A program made the translations under genes and the position numbers. Shown here piece after piece: positions 33,501 through 44,528 of a stretch of DNA of 64,000 bases (positions are counted from its first letter, which is position 1; each line of letters starts with the position of its first letter). The notes beneath the pieces were generated by a model that was not told where the DNA came from, made no database searches, and saw only the letters and a list, made by a program, of their open reading frames with translations. The stretch covers positions 39,594,801-39,658,800 of the forward strand of contig OX359247.1 of the NCBI GenBank assembly GCA_947179485.1, in the 5' to 3' direction. This DNA comes from Allacma fusca (lineage: Eukaryota > Arthropoda > Collembola > Symphypleona > Sminthuridae).

Positions 33501-34971
33501 GCCGACTCGAAATTTCGGCAAATTTTGCAAAAACTCCTGATTTATGTAGAAACGAGATTTAACCACAGAAATGAATTCCTTGATTTCCATGTACGTGGAA
33601 AATACGCTCCCCTCCACGGCATTAGTGTATTGACAACATAATGAACAAATAACACGGTCGACGCAGTGAAATTTCAAACTTTAAAGTTACAATTTCGTTT
33701 TCACTACGGAAATGATTTCGATGATGACAAGGTATAAAATACCTTCCACACAAAGACCAGGAAATAAGACTCATGATGAGAGCTGGGGATATATTTCCCA
33801 CTCAGAAATTGCACGTTCGATGACATTTCCAAAAAAGGCAAAATAACCGGTTATTATATCAACCTACTTTACTCTAAACATACATTAACAATTACCCAAC
33901 CAATCAAAATTACAGCAACTTTCAATCGAGCTCACACTAGCGAGGCAGTAGCGATTCGCTTCTGTTGCAATCGATTCATCGATTGCAGTTTTGGATTTTT
34001 TTTATATATTTACACTTTACATACCTCTATTTAATAAGCATTGATCGTATCAAACGTTCGACTGGTTTTAATTTATTTTAACTAATTACTGTACCTAACG
34101 CCATGTTTAAAACTGAATTAAAATTAGCACATCCTAGGCATGTCTTTAAAAAATGATAGGAAGAACTTATTATTACGATATATATAATTTACAGCTATGA
34201 GTCCATAATGGCTACTGCTGTTGGGAAAGACTATAGATTAAAGTCTTAAATTTAAATATATGTACATTCTATCTCAGGAAATTCATAGCTACATATATAT
34301 ACATACGTACTAGAAATTAATGCATTAAGGAAAATTAAATGTGCATACGTAGTTACATAGTAAACCTTGAATAAGATGTAAAGTTTTAGCTTACTAGGAC
34401 GGTCCTCATAATCGTAACCCGACAAGTAATAAGGTAACTTGTTCACAAACTCTTCCGGGGCTTTCCAATTATGTATTGCATCAACTGCTTCAATCGTATC
34501 CTGTGGAGAAAATTGGTACTCGCTTTTATTGACTACTTCCAATTTTAGAAAAGCTAGGAATATCAGTTAATACAGGGGTGGATTTACGGGGGCCCGGCCA
34601 GGGTAAAAAATTCAGTGCCAGGGTAAAAAAAATGCTGACCAAGGTCCTCAGATGGCATGTGTAAAGGCCCACAAATCTATTTTGAGGGTTAGGGCCAGGG
34701 TAAAAATTATTTTATTAATCCACCCCTGAGTTAATAATTATATGTATCAGAAATCACTTCAAACATGCAAAATCTTTACCTCCAGAGTAAAATTTTTAAA
34801 GAATGTAGTTTTCGTGAAGTAATTGCGCATTTTAGTGTAAATTCTTTTGTTTAGAAATGTGTCATTTTGGAGGGTTAACTCGAAAACAGGAGTTGGGTCC
34901 TCAATTGCAAATCCTAAGGAACTGAAGAAGATAAAAGACAAAAGAAAACTCAGAGCGCCTTTGTAATTCAT
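30578..34971 (-). CDS. Secreted CRAL-TRIO (SEC14-like) protein, paralogue 3
   Basis: Six exons: 34780-34971, 34395-34500, 32004-32121, 31053-31150, 30880-30960 and 30578-30756, in phase, 257 residues. A signal peptide (GALSFLLSFIFFSSLGFA) is followed by LPYYLSGYDYEDRP, LVGEVGKYDINGL, VGLLDCEGLKV, AIGKAIFIN and RELRRLLPEESIPSWYG. Exon lengths and phases match paralogues 1 and 2. Intron 2 is about 2.3 kb because it holds a 24-bp minisatellite and a 1.3-kb repeat; intron 1 holds a hAT MITE. At the C-terminus the frame reads HSSKISSP and stops, while the neighbouring frame reads SKDFKPLKLYG like the paralogues, so one base seems to be missing in the AAGGAT codon region near 30590. The last residues are therefore altered or, less likely, a sequencing error is present. 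Confidence 0.75.
32311..32460. repeat. 24-bp tandem repeat, about seven copies, in intron 2 of CRAL-TRIO paralogue 3
   Basis: CAATGTTAAACT(T/C)CTA recurs at 32311, 32335, 32359, 32383, 32405, 32429 and 32453. The step is 24 bp except for one copy two bases shorter. Followed by irregular GTGGCAA words to about 32620. Confidence 0.85.
32661..33995. repeat. Composite dispersed repeat, copy 1 (intron 2 of CRAL-TRIO paralogue 3)
   Basis: Begins with the self-complementary AGCGAAGCGCTT and ends with TGCAATCGATTCATCGATTGCA. Inside, a block starting ATTTTGTCCTTCTAAAGGCT occurs at 32704 and again at 33150. Each block is followed by about 110-bp repeats with GAATTC..TTGATCACTAAA..CGTGGA and GAAATTTCATGAAATTT words. 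An inverted, shorter copy sits at 55188-55747. The frames here (32872-33677) are translated repeats. Class unknown. Confidence 0.7.
34573..34728. mobile_element. 156-bp hAT-type MITE in intron 1 of CRAL-TRIO paralogue 3
   Basis: The ends CAGGGGTGGATTTA and, complemented, CAGGGGTGGATTAA form the inverted repeat. The 8-bp flanks AGTTAATA at 34565-34572 and 34729-34736 are identical. CAGGGGTGG ends with an 8-bp duplication are typical of hAT. GCCAGGGTAAAAA occurs three times inside. The perfect duplication indicates recent insertion. Confidence 0.9.
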
Positions 34972-34989
34972 TCTGAATAGTGTTTGATT

Positions 34990-36661
34990 CGTTGATGAAA
35001 ATGTTTGATTCGTATACATTTGTGTTTCTTCACTAATATAATCGGAGGGGGGAGGGGATTGTGTGTGTGTTTACTTGTACCCCACACATTTTTGCCCTTT
35101 CAATGAAGAATGCGTTTCTGGGATACGGGTAGGGGCTGGTTTTTAGGTTGTAGGTAAGGGCTAGTTTTTGTGCTCGATATAAGACATTTTTGAGTAAATT
35201 TGGAATAAGGACGAAATGTGCGTTAGATATAGAGGGAGATTTTCGCGTTAGACACAGAGGCAGTCCGCGTGAAGGATCGCGGGAACCCTACGAATTTTTA
35301 TGTTACAAATATTGGAAGGAATTTCAGTTAAACTCATGGGCGGGGGTGCTATTTAGAGCATTGATGGGGAGAGTTGTTTAGGTTACAGATACTGGCAAGA
35401 TTTGACCACTCAAATTGTATTTATCTTTCCAGCTTGAGGTCCTATTTGTCTATTGTTTTGAATGCCAGGAGCCCACGAGATAGTCTGTTCGTAGAACGAG
35501 TGGACTCCATTGGTTGTGACATGCGATTCAGAACAACAGACAGTCGATTGACTGCCTTTGTACAAAGAAATCTTTCTCTCAGAATAATTATTTCTTAATG
35601 TTGGCATAACCCTTGGAGAATTACATTCAAGGTGGAAATGCTGAAGGATGTCATTGCTCTGTACATGGTAAGTCTGTACTTACTTTACTACTTCAGTATC
35701 ATAATGCGCATACATAAAAGGTTGTCGTTCACACCGATCGTAAACCGCCTTAAGGTATTGACCATTTAAATGGCAAAACATAATGACACTTGGGAGGAAA
35801 ACAGAGTGTGAGAATCTTATATTTAATTACCCAGACAATTTTCAGGGTCATCCAGTTCAATTAAAATAAACTTTACCGAGACTACGATTTCTCTCCGGTT
35901 TTACACTATCTGCATATATGTATGTGGGATATTTTTCCAGGATCTACTCATTGTAGACATTTCAAAATAATTGTAATAATTATTATTATTCTTCATACAA
36001 GCCTCTTACACATGTTTGTGCAAGTACGCCTCAACATAGAAGGATGTAATCTCCTTATTTGTTATTATTTTTGCAGAAAAAGGCTTATGCAATAATTACT
36101 GCTATTTTTTCTGTAAATTACCAATTGGCCTAAGTATAAATGTACAAATGTATGAATTTTAGTTAACAGAACGCCATCCACTTTACAATTACAAAAGAAT
36201 TATTTTAGCCACTAGTCAAATCTATGATGGGTTAATGTACAAAGACTTGATTTACACTCAGATCAATGTCATTTTATGCATAAGATTTACTTTCCGCGAT
36301 TATTTTACACTTACAATTATGCAAAAATTCCAGTGAACGCAACTGACTACCTCAGGTGATACTCCAGGGAATAACTTACTTACATATCTACAAATTACAT
36401 ATCTACGTATATGTTGTCAATTAATTTAAATTGAGCGTGACAGCTGATATTTATTATTGATCGCACATTGACAGCATTAGAGATAAACATCGAGGAGATT
36501 ATATGAAGTGTGCATTGATTCTCACCTGCCAGACAACTGAATTTTAAACGGATCCGATATTCGTTTCTACTAATCCCATTATTTTGCCATTCGGCAAGCA
36601 TAGATTCAACAGAATCTAAAATATTTGAGCTTAAACTTTCCTAACTCAATCCTGAAAAAAG
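34990..36661. other. Intergenic DNA between CRAL-TRIO paralogue 3 and GH43
   Basis: Contains a G-rich and GT-rich stretch near 35043-35080. The plus-strand frames at 35190-35598 show no family features. No gene recognised. Confidence 0.45.
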
Positions 36662-37955
36662 ATGGAAAGACAAATAACAAAGCTTTTGCTAACTTTGATC
36701 AGCATTATTTCCATTAATCTCATTGTAGCAGAAGCACTTCCGAATGCAAACGCAACGTTTTACAATCCCGTTGTTGATTACTACTCGCCTGACCCTTACG
36801 TAACAAAATACAACGGAAGTTACTGGTTGGTTCTATCAGACAACGATGTGTTGACAGTGCACAATAGTTCCAAACTTTATGACTACCGTAATGCGACAAC
36901 TTCCGTGGCCTACCAAGTAGGGCCTGGCTTCGACCGCGGGTCAGTATGGGCCCCTGAAATCCACAATATCAAAGGGGACTGGTACATCTACTTTGCAATG
37001 AGTGGGAATGGATCTAGTCACAGGATGTACGTTATTAAAGCTGAAAATTCTTCCAATCCATTGGGGAAATGGAGCAGCCCTGTGAGGTAATCTTAATAAG
37101 TCAACTAAACTATGCTAAACACTTAGCCATGTATTTCTTGAGCAAATCAGAAATTTTAAACACATCTCGCTAGAATGTACCTGGATGCTGTCAACGACGC
37201 ATGGGCAATCGATGCTACAGTGTTGCAGTACGGGAACGGGAAAAATTACCTTATATGGTCTGCTTGGCCACGTGAAGACCCAGTTTACCCATCAAATGGC
37301 AGTATTTACATCGCGGAGCTGGAAACCCCATTTAAGATCAAGGGAGAAAGAATTTTGTTACGGGAGCCTCATGAGGCTTGGGAAGCTGGAGATGTAGATG
37401 GAGTTAAAATAGCATTAGTTAACGAAGGACCTCAAGTTCTTCAACATGACAATCGTACTTTCGTTTTTTTCTCCGCCAACGGCGCTTGGCTTCCAGACTA
37501 CTGCCTGGGTATGATGGGCATTGACAATTTGAAGGATCCGCTGGTTCCATCTAACTGGTGGAACAAAATTGATGGACCTGTATTTTGGCGCAATGATGAG
37601 CAAAGTGTGTACACTACTGGTCACTGTTCATTGACAACTTCTCCAGGTATTGTTACTGTATAATATGTAGGTTAGGTGTATCTAAATGCGTAAAGGTTTA
37701 CCATTAGGAAACTCTTTTTTCTGGAAACTTACGATTTTCAATGTCATTAACGTGAATTTGTATTTATGTCCAGATGATACTGAGACTTGGTTAGTATACC
37801 ATGCTACTGATAGGATCCTACCTCCGGGCGAGCTACAAACCATCCGTAAGACTAGAGCACAAAAAATCTCTTGGGATAGCAATGGCAATCCTGTGTTTCC
37901 CAGACCGGTTGGATTAAGCACGCCTATTCCAGTGCCATCGGGTCAGAAATTGTAA
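36662..37955 (+). CDS. Secreted glycoside hydrolase family 43 enzyme
   Basis: Three exons, 36662-37086, 37174-37646 and 37774-37955, join in phase to 359 residues. A signal peptide (KLLLTLISIISINLIVAEA) precedes a five-bladed beta-propeller GH43 domain. The three catalytic acids can be placed: general base D44 in YYSPDP, modulator D155 in DAWAIDATV, and general acid E226 in NEGPQVL. SVWAPEIH and the late GPGH-like TTGHCS and WLVYHA motifs also fit. The sequence pattern is closest to bacterial exo-alpha-1,5-L-arabinofuranosidases (GH43_26 type) as I recall them, so it probably releases arabinose from plant cell-wall arabinan in the gut lumen. Animals lack ancestral GH43; genes of bacterial origin are known in springtails. 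Both introns are short (87 and 127 bp), so the gene is adapted to eukaryotic expression. The exact substrate is inference. Confidence 0.92.
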
Positions 37956-39078
37956 AACTAATGCTACGCATTTAATTGTCTCAATTCGTTGAACAGAATT
38001 CAAATAATTATACCCTAAGCAATTAAATTAAAACTAACTCTACTTCATGTATAATCCGTTTTTAATAATTAAAGTAAAAATGAAAACAGGAAAAATATAG
38101 AAGCCATTTTAAAATAATTTATTTTGTTTGATTTAGTAAATGTGCGTAATTATATGTTTAATTATTATGACACTATACACTCTTGCTATGAAAATGATTT
38201 CAGTATTAGATCGCTTAGTTGATCAGTTAATAAAAATCACCCATGGTAAAGCATCACTGCGTGCTAATTTACAAAAGGGTGACGTGACATCCTTGATTGC
38301 AACAGCCAGGTCAAATATTGTTAATATACATATGTACTGAGTGTGTATGATAAGTTTATTTAACATGAGCGAGTACTAATTACTGTTACTAATTACAGTG
38401 ACATTTAGTGGCAGAAGATGGAAGCATGTACAAATGAAAATTAATCTCTAGATGTCGCTTGGTTCTGCATGCATAATTAAGCATGTGTTTTCATGCAACT
38501 TCTTTTAATTTTCTGAGGTCAAGCAGTTCCAACTCCGCGAATAAAATAAATAAGCTTCTTAATTTTCAGCTGTCACTATGAAAGAAATGCAACTGACTCG
38601 TGTCATTCATGGTTCGACACATATTCAGTGCCGAGCCACAGGATACCAGGAAACAGGAAGGAGTTCACAGGAAACCAGACACAACATCCTTTATAAGGAG
38701 CTCCGTTTCACTGCACCCCTAAAAACAAACAAAAGACCCAGCAACTTGGGCCCCCCTGAAGACTTGCATAATTGCAACGAAATTTCAAGTCAACAAAAGC
38801 GGAATTTTAAGTTATGTAATGAGAGATTTTGCATACTTACGATATATTGTGTACATACGAAGCACGCTCTATGATTTTATATTTTTTAATCAATGTTTTA
38901 ATTAAAGGGAAAAATGTGTTCAATTCCATATTTATATTACATATAACAATGCACAACTCGTACCTACATTTATGTATATCAATGCTGTAGTAATACTTAT
39001 ATAAGATTTGAAAGCTAAGAATCAGACGTGAAAGGAATCTGTGAAAATCGCTTATAGTAATACATTAAGTAAAATTAT
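37956..39078. other. Convergent intergenic region between GH43 and WASp
   Basis: The two genes face each other across about 1.1 kb. The plus-strand frames at 38140-38340 and 38578-38874 lack any recognisable feature and are not called. Confidence 0.45.
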
Positions 39079-40948
39079 TCAATCCCATTCCTCATCTGAG
39101 TCGCTCTCGGAATCACTTGGTTTAACATCGCCTCTGAAACCCTCCAAAGCTTTTCGCAATGAGCACGCTAAATCATTCGAATTGTCGTTCAAACAAGACT
39201 TTTTGACTTCACTTACTTCCACCTGTTAACATTCATGTAAGCATTTGAGAAGTTAATTGTTTTTTTAATACCAATTACAATAATTAAATTAACTATCGTA
39301 AAAATTGTAATGACCGTACTTTCTTTAGCGTCTTTCCTTTCAGAATCTGAGAGAACAAATCCATCCTAGGGGCTTCTTCCCTCCGAGGGGTAGGATTTCT
39401 TTCCCCTACAGAGGATGAGTGAGCAATGGGTGGCGGCGGAGGGAAACAATCATCGAAAATAGGCGGAGGAGGAGGCAAAGGAGCATCCGATATAAAAGGT
39501 GGGGGTGGCGGAGGTGGAGGTGTCATGTCCCCTCCTGTGAACTCGTGATTCATTGGTGGAGACGGTGGTGGTGGGGGTAGCGGAAGATCATCAAAGTCCT
39601 CAGGGGCAGGGGTGAGTTGTCTTGGACTAATTGCAGGGGGCGGAGGTCGTCTTGGTGGTACTGGACTTGGACTCCGTACATTTTTTTCACGTCCAGCAGA
39701 CAAGTCACTATCCTTTATTGTACTTTTGATGGCTTGCACCCCGCCATGCTGTTTTATAAAACTGCAAGCAAAACAAAATTTGTTTACAATAAGGAAAATA
39801 ATCACCAGATTTAATATTCTATTAAATCTCTAATAATCTATTAAATCCCCCACTATTCCGCATTCTATGTATAATTATGTAAATCAGTTGAAAAAGGTAA
39901 AAAAAAATAATCCAACTTCTGAATAAATCTTCGTGTATTCTCGTCTTGAAGTTCATTCTGAGAAATGCCTGCCCTGTCAAAAAAGGCTTGGAACTCCGCA
40001 TCTGTGAGGTTAAAATCCAATCCGCGGTTAGCATCAAAACCGACGTGTTGAATATGGCGGAAATCCGAAGGGCGTCCAATATCAGTCTTTCGTAATTTCT
40101 GTTTTGGCTTCTTTGTTTTTCCGTAAGTTATATTCACCTGGACTGTCAAACCTGGCTTCTCCTTTGACTGGGTGGCATTTGGAACTTCGACAATTCCTGT
40201 TTTCAGATCTACAACAGTCATGCGCTTACGACCTGTATGAAGAATACAACTTGGAATTTGACAATTGCCAGAATATTTTTTCATTTCTATTCTTTCAAAA
40301 TTTAAGCTCTCACCATCACGTTTTTGTCTCTTGAGTTTTCTATTCAAAGCTTCGCAGAAGTGAAAACATTCGGTTTTATCAGCAAAATGTAATCCTACCA
40401 TACTCTCCTTCACATGCATAACAAAAGCCACTTTTAGACTACTTGGAAAATATTTAATCCATTTTAACATTTGGAACGTATGCATATACCCTTTGAACTT
40501 ACATCTCCTTCGAAAGAAAGGAAAAGATCTTCGAAAATGTTGTACGCAAACTCGTTGTATATCTCTTGAGAAAAAACTGCTGATTTTGTTTGCATTGAGT
40601 ATACTTCGATATAATACGATTTGCTTTCTTCATCTCGGATCAAGCAAACCACACCTGTTTCGAGTATTTGCCATTGGCTCTGATTTTGATCCGGGAAGGC
40701 CAAACGGACCACAGCGGTTGCTAGAGTCTGACAAAAGAATTCACATGTTTTTCATGGTTCTAAATATTCTATCAAAATCCAATACTTATAGGTCTATTTA
40801 CTTGAGATGTCGATCCAATAATCTGAAAAATGCAATTATTTTCTTCAGCAGAAAGGAGAAGCGAAGGCTTGTTCTCAAACTGTGACTTCTGTCTCCGGTA
40901 ATTAGGTGTACTTGACGGAATTGGCGGAGGGAGGGTTAAGGTAGCCAT
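39079..40948 (-). CDS. WASp: Wiskott-Aldrich syndrome protein homologue (WASp/N-WASP)
   Basis: Five exons: 40802-40948, 40503-40727, 39917-40407, 39320-39761 and 39079-39222, 482 residues. It activates the Arp2/3 complex to nucleate branched actin downstream of Cdc42. Domain order is complete: WH1/EVH1 (about residues 25-150; FEGD joins ESMVGLHFAD across intron 2), a basic stretch, a CRIB/GBD (about 230-250; GRPSDFRHIQHVGFD), an autoinhibitory helix (LQDENTRRFI, about 275), a long proline-rich region (about 310-410, many PPPPP runs), a WH2 motif (MDLFSQILKGKTLKKV), a central helix (LACSLRKALEGFRG) and an acidic end with the final tryptophan (DSESDSDEEWD). The start gives MATLTLPPPIPSS. Intron 2 uses the acceptor GTGAAG/GAG, chosen because it restores the WH1 pattern. 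Only one WH2 motif is visible. Confidence 0.95.
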
Positions 40949-41214
40949 TTTGAGAAGAGATTAATACTCAATATAAATTTGATGTGATGGTTGTTCCAAA
41001 TCTTTTAGTCAAAAAATTAAGATACATAAGAGCATCTACTCCGTTAGACAAACTGTTAACCAATGAATGCTGGGGACATAATTTGGAATTTTTTCCTCCA
41101 AACTCCTCTATTTGTAAGCGAACACTTGTGGTTTTCCTGTATTTCAATAGCAGAACTGATTTTTGTGGTTAAGAAATGTACGTCGTGGCATAAAACTGTT
41201 TCCCCCTCCTGTAA

Positions 41215-41340
41215 CCTATATTAAGGAGTAACTCCTAAAATATTCGACTCCAATTTGTTGCAATTCTTGTAATTTGTAGCAAACTTTTCACCGAATTTGA
41301 TAGAATTTGTTTCATTAACTTTGATCAATATATTCGGTCA
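41215..41340 (+). repeat. Dispersed TAAAATATTTGA family, copy 3
   Basis: AAGGAGTAACTCCTAAAATATTCGACTCC, then GTAGCAAACTT and TTTCATTAACTTTGATC. Confidence 0.5.
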
Positions 41341-41849
41341 CGAACATGAAACCAAGTCGGATTTTTTTCAAAGATTTTTGGATTTTCAACTTAATATTTA
41401 TTTATTTCAATAAATATTTTTTTCAAGTATATATGCTTTGACGCTTATATGTAGGAAATTTTAATTCGGGGATACTATCTCATGGATCTCTAAGTTCTGA
41501 ACTGTGGACATGAGCCCAAAACTTAAGGATCAAGGTTGGAAGATATTTGGTCTCAAGATCAAAACTTACGAAGATCCGAAAAAAGGAAGAATTTTTTATC
41601 CCACCATTTTTTAAGATAGTTCTTGTCGTTGTAAAAAATTTCAAAACATTTGGCTTGTAGCAAATCTCATCGGGATTCACTTGATTGTGAGTCTAACAAG
41701 AATATTTTAAGTCAATAGTTCAGGCTGCAGGTCCTAAAAACGTTATGGAGGGTAAATTATTATTTCAAAGTCTTAGTCATCACAGACACAGACAATAATT
41801 TTCTCTTGATTTGAACCCAGCGTCACACTTTTGGGTTCTTCACCCGTGA

Positions 41850-41990
41850 TTGTTGTATCACGTTTGTGTGTATTCCTGAGACCGCAAATAAAGGTCAATG
41901 AAAATATTTTAGAAAATCTGGAAAAGAATTTATTAAAAAATGAGGGAATCAAATATTCACTGATTGTGAGTTACACCCTCACATTGGGCT
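41850..41990 (-). repeat. Dispersed TAAAATATTTGA family, copy 4 (inverted)
   Basis: On the minus strand: GTGTAACTC, TGAATATTTGATTCCCTCA, GATTTTCTAAAATATTTTCATTGACC and GGTCTCAGG. The same order occurs at 63625. Confidence 0.5.
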
Positions 41991-42258
41991 AGAGGGGGGA
42001 CAGACGTTTTTTGTCCCATCATTTACATGTGAGCGTACATGCTGACAATTATTTTGACGTGTGATTGTGTGATTGCTATTCCCATGCTCGAAGCAACTGA
42101 AATATCTTATGTACATACAGCGGAATGGTCAAGTATTTTGCTTACGCTAAAATCATAGTTTTGAAATCATTTTGGAAAAAAGTGTGCCATGCTAGCGGAA
42201 ATATTTTAATAAATAAATTACTATCACGTATAAAATTTTTTACATAGAATTAATAAAT

Positions 42259-42675
42259 CTAAAGTTGTTTTTTGGAAGACATTAGGTATGGGAAGGAAGC
42301 ACAGAAGGCAGAACCAGACAGAGCCAAAGGAATGATGGTCACTAGTGTTACCGGAATGACAATTATACAGCACAACAGCCCTGCTGTCAAACATCCTAAG
42401 ACGGAAATAAGATTGAGTAAACTGCCCACGGAAAACAAGGGCCAGGAACTTCCCACACATTTGAGCACAATCACACAAAATTTTTGCGCCCATAAATACA
42501 GCGTCAAAATCCAGATGGAAAAGAAAATTGAAGATGCCACGAGACTAAGGAAGGACTGAAGAGGGCGGCATTCCACGTCCTTAGTAAGATCGCCTCCCGT
42601 AACTGCTCGAATTATATGAATTGCCATCTCACTATTGTAATAGAAGGAGCCCTGAAAATAGATTTTGGAAGGCAT
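42259..42675 (-). CDS. Small multi-pass membrane protein, function unknown
   Basis: An open frame of 138 codons with three or four strongly hydrophobic segments (about residues 43-70, 72-92, 95-125), beginning after a loop with GSFYYNSEMAIHIIRAV and DLTKDVECRPLQ. The ATG at 42675 may be the true start, or the coding exon may begin at the acceptor TTTTCAG/GGC (42651) and be joined to an upstream exon near 42793-42832 that reads GNISVPVFGLAAKLT. I do not recognise the family. The size and four-helix layout recall tetraspan or LITAF-adjacent arthropod proteins, without specific motifs. Confidence 0.5.
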   Translation of the reverse strand: MPSKIYFQGSFYYNSEMAIHIIRAVTGGDLTKDVECRPLQSFLSLVASSIFFSIWILTLYLWAQKFCVIVLKCVGSSWPLFSVGSLLNLISVLGCLTAGLLCCIIVIPVTLVTIIPLALSGSAFCASFPYLMSSKKQL

Positions 42676-43549
42676 GCAATTTTATTAATTATGGCAAAGA
42701 TTTTTAATAACTATGCAATATTTATCTATTCTAAATTTACTGATATAAATTGCATAAATACTAGTATTAGCTAGAAAAAATAATATAAATCATACCGACT
42801 GTTAATTTAGCAGCTAACCCGAACACTGGAACAGAAATGTTTCCTGCAAGCTGTCACCTCAAATGCATCAAGAAGAATCAGCCTCATTCAGGACTTCCAA
42901 ATATTCTTATATAGGTACATATGTAGATATACATGAATAATACCGATCCTTCCTGGAATGACCTCATTCCATATTCCAGGATAGAAGCACACGAAATCAT
43001 ACTACATATATAAACAATCGTATAAGTAGAAGGTAATCAGTTTGGGCTAAACGCTTCACCATATCCTGTCTTTTATATCTCAATACGCTGCGTATACTTA
43101 TGTAAAATTTTATTTCCTCCCATTCTAAACCATTTCCCTTCATAAAAGCTCGTTCTGCACGTGGAAAACCCGATTGCACTTGGGGAAGAATATTTTTGTA
43201 ACTACTGCATTACCAAAGGGTTGGATGCAAAGTTTATTGTTTTTTTTTTACTGTCAGCTGGCTAATCATGTGTAAAAGTAATTATTATACAAATAGGGGT
43301 TACATACATCAATGCAATATTATTTTCTTACACTTGCGTGCATCACTATCCACTCAAAGCAGTATTGTGAAGAATTTTCGCTTGTTCTGTCCACAGTGTC
43401 CACGTCAAACCGCATAATATAGGAACTACAGTACACATTCATAGTATACATATGTAATACACTCAATTTCTTGTGTTACTGCCAATTCCACTAGCCTCAC
43501 TTGCACATACGACTCTTTTTTTTTCTGGAAGACATTTTATAAATCCTCA
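42676..43549. other. Upstream region of the membrane-protein gene
   Basis: It may hold a 5' exon (see the preceding gene). The frame at 42997-43179 is not convincing. Otherwise nothing recognised. Confidence 0.4.
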
Positions 43550-43557
43550 GCCCACAA

Positions 43558-44520
43558 CATAGATGCACATCCTCATGAGGGCAGAGTGCAGCACTCGCAC
43601 TCACCTCGCACTCAGTGTACTCACGAGTTTACGTTGAGGACGAGTGCATGTTATTACAACCGTGCACTCATAATCATGAGTGCGAGTACATACCACCGAT
43701 TTGTTTATTAATGAGTGCGAGGACGAGAACACAAAAATATGCTCATTTTAAAAAAAATGTAATACTCTGCACTGTAGTGTAAAAAATGCTAGGTTTGTAT
43801 ATGTCGTATAAACAATTACGCAAAATAGAAACGAAACAAAATCGTCCAGTAAGTATGATTGAGCATTCCACCCGTTAATATTTCAGTCATAATAATCCTG
43901 TGTCAATCTTATGATTTCAAAAATTAGTAACAATGTAAAGCAAAAAGCGAAAAACTGCTTTTAAAACCATGAAGACTTGTTCAAATAAAAACAATCTAGG
44001 CTTAAAAGATCTGCAATTGCAAATATTTTGTGTTGCCGTGATTTATGCATCGTTAAACTAAACCTTTACAAATAACAATTTGCAGCATTTAGCCTTTATC
44101 GTCTTCGTAGCTATTGCAAGCATTTGTTATTTACTCGTGTGTTAATCATTTTAAACCGATCATTTTCTGTTCGTAAAAATATTCCGACTTGAAAAAACGG
44201 CTAGTGTGAACAGAAAGTGATACATGTAGTTTTATTTGCTTATTAACCTAATAAATTTACATGTAAAAATAAATACGGAACTAAACTATTTGAATGTATT
44301 GCAAATAGATAAATCACGTATGCATTCATACATATATACATATCAAATGCACTCATGAGTGCGAGTGCGAGGATCAAATTCTAGTCTTCTGTCCTCATGA
44401 GGACGAGTGTGAGTGCAGACTTGACAATGTTTAATATATCAGTGTGAGGATGAGTGCAGTTCATTCAATCTGTACTGAGTGCGAGTGGAGTGCGAGTGCG
44501 AAACAAAGTGTGCATCTATG
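43558..44520. mobile_element. 963-bp hAT-like element with GAGTGCGAG subterminal repeats
   Basis: The ends CATAGATGCACA (43558-43569) and its complement (44509-44520) are perfect 12-bp inverted repeats. The flanks GCCCACAA (43550-43557 and 44521-44528) are an identical 8-bp target duplication. Inside both ends (43570-43735 and 44350-44505) are dense CACTCGCACTC/GAGTGCGAG and CTCATGAGGAC words, mostly inverted between the two arms. The middle 600 bp is AT-rich and non-coding. The 8-bp duplication and subterminal word repeats point to hAT mobilised in trans. Confidence 0.92.
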
Positions 44521-44528
44521 GCCCACAA

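Larger units (their letters stand above)
40949..42258. other. Intergenic DNA with two dispersed-repeat copies
   Basis: No gene recognised. It carries two oppositely oriented copies of the TAAAATATTTGA family (41215-41340 plus, 41850-41990 minus). Confidence 0.45.

Noticed and set aside
32872..33677. Minus-strand frames rich in FRNF, SKF and VKS repeats
   Set aside because: They translate the composite repeat in the CRAL-TRIO intron;; the inverted copy at 55.2 kb does not conserve the frame.
38578..38874. Plus-strand 98-codon frame between GH43 and WASp
   Set aside because: Low-complexity, charged and without homology or splice context.
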